NCBI GenBank assembly: GCA_019414725.1
Contig: DXLM01000047.1
Span: 1 to 25,723, forward strand
DNA length: 25,723 nucleotides
Direction: 5' to 3'
From: Bacteroides sp.
GTDB lineage: Bacteria; Bacteroidota; Bacteroidia; Bacteroidales; Bacteroidaceae
Shown here: positions 22,529-25,723 of the stretch, piece after piece
Numbering within the stretch: the stretch's first letter is position 1
How the letters are laid out: every line of letters begins with the position of its first letter
Program-made: the position numbers and the translations under genes
Notes under the pieces: generated by a model
Databases searched by the model: none
What the model was told of the DNA's origin: nothing
What the model saw: only the letters and a program-made list of their open reading frames with translations

Positions 22529-23416
22529 TTACTTATCTTTCTTGCCAAACAAAGAGAAATGTACATAACGTTTAGGATGCGCTTTCAAATCCTCCAATAA
22601 GGTTGCAGCGTTTGCTGTCGTCGCACTCAAATTTTGGTAGAAAGTAGGATCATTGAATAGCAATCCGATACTGTTGTCCTTGCGATTGAGTTTTTCTGTC
22701 AGCATTTGTACATTATATAAAGTGGAGTCTATTTTATTGAACGTTGAAGCATAATCAATACCTTTCAAATTGTCGCTGATAGCAATGAAGTTATCAGCAA
22801 TTGTGTTTAATTTTCCAGTAAGTTGCGGAAGATCCTTTTGCATTAACATGTTTAATTGACGTGTTGTCACATCCAGATTGGCTGTCAGTTTTTCTGCGTT
22901 GTGCAAGGTTGCACTCAATGCAGGATCAGCTAATATTTTATTTAATGAATATAGGATAGAATCCATTTTGGGTAACATCTGCTCTATTTGAGGAACTAGC
23001 TTTTCTTCAGCGGCTCCCATGAGCCCCGCATTCGTTTTGCCGGGCAGGGTATCTCCCGGTTGATAGTATTCTGTAGAATTAAAGTTAAGGAGTAAGTTCA
23101 TCTTTACCGTTCCCAGCATTTCTGTAACCAGTTCTCCTGTACTTCCTTTGGGGATACGCATTTCCTTGTCCACTTCCACTTCTACTGTGACATGTCCCGG
23201 TTTTGCATAGTTGTAATTGATATTTCTTACTGTACCTACTTTATAACCATTGGCAAAGACGGGGCTTGATCCGGCTAATCCGTTTATATTTGTATATTCT
23301 ACATAATAGTAATTGGCAGATTGGAACATATTTATTCCTTTCAGGTAGTTGATACCAAAGATCAGCATAGCCAATGCAGCGATGCCTATTAATCCTATTT
23401 TTACCTCTTTCGTCAT
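22529..23416 (-). CDS. MCE/MlaD-family lipid transport protein
   Basis: A 295-residue protein with one N-terminal membrane anchor (about residues 6-24) and an MCE domain (about 36-115, containing NINGLAGSSPVFANGYKVG). After it comes a long helical region (about 130-270) with many Leu/Asn/Asp heptad-like turns. MCE proteins form rings that carry lipids between membranes together with an MlaFE ABC transporter; here no ABC genes follow, so partners must be elsewhere. It starts 19 nt after the amidase stop codon, so the two are almost certainly one operon. The shared theme is envelope maintenance. No strong terminator is seen after it. Confidence 0.88.
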   Translation of the reverse strand: MTKEVKIGLIGIAALAMLIFGINYLKGINMFQSANYYYVEYTNINGLAGSSPVFANGYKVGTVRNINYNYAKPGHVTVEVEVDKEMRIPKGSTGELVTEMLGTVKMNLLLNFNSTEYYQPGDTLPGKTNAGLMGAAEEKLVPQIEQMLPKMDSILYSLNKILADPALSATLHNAEKLTANLDVTTRQLNMLMQKDLPQLTGKLNTIADNFIAISDNLKGIDYASTFNKIDSTLYNVQMLTEKLNRKDNSIGLLFNDPTFYQNLSATTANAATLLEDLKAHPKRYVHFSLFGKKDK

Positions 23417-23435
23417 TTCAATTATACCTTTTATA

Positions 23436-24665
23436 TTATCTATTCTTTTTAAATTCTTTGATGGCTTCGTTCACATTCATTTTCTCTCCGTTTTTGAAAG
23501 CGATAATGAAAGCGTCCTTAAATTTAGGAGTAATATTACGTTTCATGCGTAGTATTTTATTATAATCCGTATTTTCTCCGTAAGTATATTTATAAAGTCC
23601 TTTTTCGCGGTAATAGCTAACAGGTGATACACCTTTCAGTTGTTTGCTTCCTTTGGGCAATATTTTGTTTGATACCAATATTTGTATTTTAAATACAGGC
23701 TTGGCAGATGTTCGGGCTTGGTCGCCTGTGATCTTTTTTTGTGTGGCAGGTACAGGCTTTTTGGTAACCTTGTCCGGTTCCGTTGCAGTGTCCGGTTCCG
23801 CAGTTTGTATTTCTATTCTTGATTCTTTCGGTTTGTTTTCTGGTTCCGGTAATTCTTGTTCTTGTACTCTGCTGCGGCCGATGGGGGCGTCATGTTCGCG
23901 CTTGTAATTGAGGAATGCTTTATAAATGCTGTTAGATAACGCCGTAGTGCCTGCATCGGATAAAAGATATTGTTCTTCATCCGGTGTTGAGATATAGCCT
24001 AATTCAACCAAAACACTAGGCATGGAAGTGGCACGTAGAACTAGGAATCCGGCTTGATGTACTCCTTTGTCTATTCGTTTGGCTGTATTCTTGAATTGTT
24101 TTTGGATAAGAGTGGCTAATTTTACACTCTTCTCCATATTTTTGTCTTGTACAAATTCAAAAATAATATAGCTTTCAGAAGAATTTGGATTGAATCCGGC
24201 ATAACGTTGTTCATAATTATCCTCTATCAAAATAACCGAGTTCTCTTTTTTAGCAACTTCTAAATTTTCTTCAGTACGGTGGAGTCCTAACGTATAAGTC
24301 TCTGCTCCCCGTACAGTTCTGCCACGGGCTATGGAATTAGTATGTATAGAGATGAATAAATCGGCCTTGGCATTATTGGCTATTTGTGCACGACGATCCA
24401 AAGGGATAAAGACATCTGTTTTCCGGGTATATATTACCTTTACGTCATTACAGTTATTTTGGATCAGTTGTCCTACTTTTAAAGCTACGTTCAGATTGAT
24501 GTTTTTTTCTTTTCCACGTCTGCCGATAGCACCGGGATCATGTCCGCCATGACCGGGATCAATGACGACTACAAAGTCCTTTCCCTTTGCCGCCAGGCAG
24601 AAACAGGGAAAGACCAGCCACAGGCTACACAACAGGAATATTATTTTAAGTCTATCGGTTTTCAT
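23436..24665 (-). CDS. N-acetylmuramoyl-L-alanine amidase with SPOR-like tail
   Basis: A 409-residue cell-wall amidase of the Amidase_3 (AmiC-like) family, which cuts the stem peptide from MurNAc. A signal peptide (about residues 1-26) is followed by the catalytic domain. Zinc ligands are His39 in DPGHGG, Glu53 in GKEKN and the His in SIHTNS; the catalytic Glu in VELGYIS is intact. After about residue 265 comes a Pro/Glu/Lys/Thr-rich linker. The last 90 residues (opening FKIQILVS and ending in KDAFIIAFKNGE) look like a SPOR-type domain, which binds denuded septal glycan. It is therefore probably recruited to division sites, by inference. First gene of the operon with the MCE gene. Confidence 0.9.
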   Translation of the reverse strand: MKTDRLKIIFLLCSLWLVFPCFCLAAKGKDFVVVIDPGHGGHDPGAIGRRGKEKNINLNVALKVGQLIQNNCNDVKVIYTRKTDVFIPLDRRAQIANNAKADLFISIHTNSIARGRTVRGAETYTLGLHRTEENLEVAKKENSVILIEDNYEQRYAGFNPNSSESYIIFEFVQDKNMEKSVKLATLIQKQFKNTAKRIDKGVHQAGFLVLRATSMPSVLVELGYISTPDEEQYLLSDAGTTALSNSIYKAFLNYKREHDAPIGRSRVQEQELPEPENKPKESRIEIQTAEPDTATEPDKVTKKPVPATQKKITGDQARTSAKPVFKIQILVSNKILPKGSKQLKGVSPVSYYREKGLYKYTYGENTDYNKILRMKRNITPKFKDAFIIAFKNGEKMNVNEAIKEFKKNR

Positions 24666-24678
24666 ATCAATTAAGTTG

Positions 24679-24686
24679 CAAATGTA
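24679..24686 (-). promoter_or_regulatory. -7 element of the amidase-MCE operon
   Basis: The minus strand reads TACATTTG, 13 nt upstream of the ATG, implying a leader of only a few bases. No good -33 box. Confidence 0.6.
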
Positions 24687-24821
24687 GCGATTTTTAGTGA
24701 AAACTCGGCTTTTGTCTTTAAGTTTTGCGTTTTTTATTCGAAACTTGCCACAAAACCCGAAAAATAGACGAGTGTTTGGACTAAATTCTTTTATTTTGTA
24801 TTCTGAAATAAATATTGAAAG

Positions 24822-25723
24822 ATGGATTTGTTTAAGTTTATGAAGAATTGGACGTTACCTCTAGCGATGCTTGCAGGAGTTATCGGTTATTTTGTTTTTG
24901 CCAACTTCACTTTTCTGGAGCCGACAAAGCCATTTATGAATGGGTTGATTTCTTTTTTAACTCCTTCCTTGATTTTTGCCCAATTGTTGCTTACATTCTG
25001 TAAAATTGAACCAAAAGAGTTGGTTCCTAGAGTATGGCATGGCTGGTTGTTGGCTATTCAAGCCATTTCTTGTGGTATTATTGCGTTGTTGTTAATATTT
25101 TGTCCGATGGATGAATCTTATAAGGAGATATTCGAGGCGGCTATGGTTTGTCTTATTTGTCCTACTGCTACGGCAGCGGCAGTAATTACGGGAAAACTAG
25201 GTGGAAGTGCTTCCAGTTTGACTACTTATACATTGCTTTCAAATATTTTGGCTGCAATAGCAGTTCCTTTGATATTTCCATTGGTTGAACCACATACAGA
25301 TGTTACTTTTGGTATTGCTTTTCTTAAGATTTTAAGTAAGGTTTTTCCATTGTTGCTTGCACCGTTTTTTATCGCTTTATTATTCCGTTATTATATTCCC
25401 CGGCTCCACAAGTTTTTACTGAAATATCATACTTCGGCTTTTTATTTATGGGCGGTAGCATTGACCATTGTAATGGGGCAGACTACTCGCTCTTTGGTTA
25501 ACAGTACTGCTGATGTAACGGTAGAGATGTTGATTGCTTTTGCCGGTTTAGTAACTTGTTGTTTACAATTTTATTTTGGTAAAAGAATTGGTAGTGCATA
25601 TAATGACCGTATAAGTGCAGGACAGGCATTGGGGCAAAAAAATACAGTACTAGCTATTTGGATGGCGGTTACGTATCTTAATCCTTTATCGTCTGTCGGT
25701 CCGGGTAGTTATGTGGTGTGGCA
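24822..25723 (+). CDS. Bile acid:sodium symporter-family transporter, partial
   Basis: An open frame of 300 codons runs from the ATG at 24822 to the window end without a stop, so the C terminus is missing. The protein is almost wholly hydrophobic, with about nine likely membrane segments. It begins MDLFKFMKNWTLPLAML. Near the cut end it has GQALGQKNTVLAIWMA, which matches the conserved QN(S/T)xLA region of BASS-family (SBF-like) transporters. LICPTATAAAVITGKLGG near residue 108-125 fits the first crossover region. The family carries bile acids, pantoate or other organic anions with sodium; the substrate cannot be read here. Upstream, TATTTTG at 24792-24798 is a one-base-short -7 element. Confidence 0.75.
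   Translation, partial: MDLFKFMKNWTLPLAMLAGVIGYFVFANFTFLEPTKPFMNGLISFLTPSLIFAQLLLTFCKIEPKELVPRVWHGWLLAIQAISCGIIALLLIFCPMDESYKEIFEAAMVCLICPTATAAAVITGKLGGSASSLTTYTLLSNILAAIAVPLIFPLVEPHTDVTFGIAFLKILSKVFPLLLAPFFIALLFRYYIPRLHKFLLKYHTSAFYLWAVALTIVMGQTTRSLVNSTADVTVEMLIAFAGLVTCCLQFYFGKRIGSAYNDRISAGQALGQKNTVLAIWMAVTYLNPLSSVGPGSYVVW

Overview
The window is ordinary chromosomal DNA from a gut Bacteroidales species of the Bacteroides/Phocaeicola type. The protein families point that way, and so do the promoters: most genes are preceded by the Bacteroides -7 element TAnnTTTG, several with a TTTG -33 element 19 nt upstream. Shine-Dalgarno sequences are mostly absent. I see no tRNA or rRNA gene, CRISPR array, insertion sequence or prophage. 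The species cannot be fixed from sequence alone.

Layout. (1) 137-4827: an EF-G paralog whose catalytic G-domain histidine is replaced by serine, then a histidine kinase and an OmpR-type regulator resembling RprX/RprY. (2) 4903-5640: a 60-residue membrane protein and a MarR regulator on the minus strand. (3) 5850-6925: the ribosomal operon rpsF-rpsR-rplI, with a textbook promoter and strong Shine-Dalgarno sequences on its second and third genes. (4) 6995-9876, minus strand: an unknown membrane-anchored protein, a small acidic lipoprotein and a long-chain acyl-CoA ligase. (5) 9982-13328, plus strand: the tRNA methylthiotransferase MtaB, a family 2 glycosyltransferase and an SPL-like radical SAM protein. 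(6) folB (minus) diverges from a large AsmA-like envelope protein (plus, to 16977). (7) 17070-24665, mostly minus: the B12-dependent ribonucleotide reductase nrdJ, a plus-strand nitroreductase, dnaA, an MCE/MlaD-type lipid-transport protein and an N-acetylmuramoyl-L-alanine amidase. (8) A plus-strand bile acid:sodium symporter-family transporter is cut by the window end.

Themes are translation (EF-G paralog, S6/S18/L9, MtaB), DNA replication (DnaA, NrdJ) and envelope upkeep (AsmA-like, MCE, amidase, lipoprotein). Convergent genes are separated by strong bidirectional hairpin terminators.

No obviously new multi-gene system is present. The points most worth checking are the EF-G paralog's altered G domain; the strong Shine-Dalgarno sequences on rpsR and rplI in a phylum whose ribosomes hide the anti-Shine-Dalgarno; an 81-bp concentric imperfect palindrome upstream of dnaA; and a 20-bp promoter and initial transcribed sequence shared by two unrelated genes.
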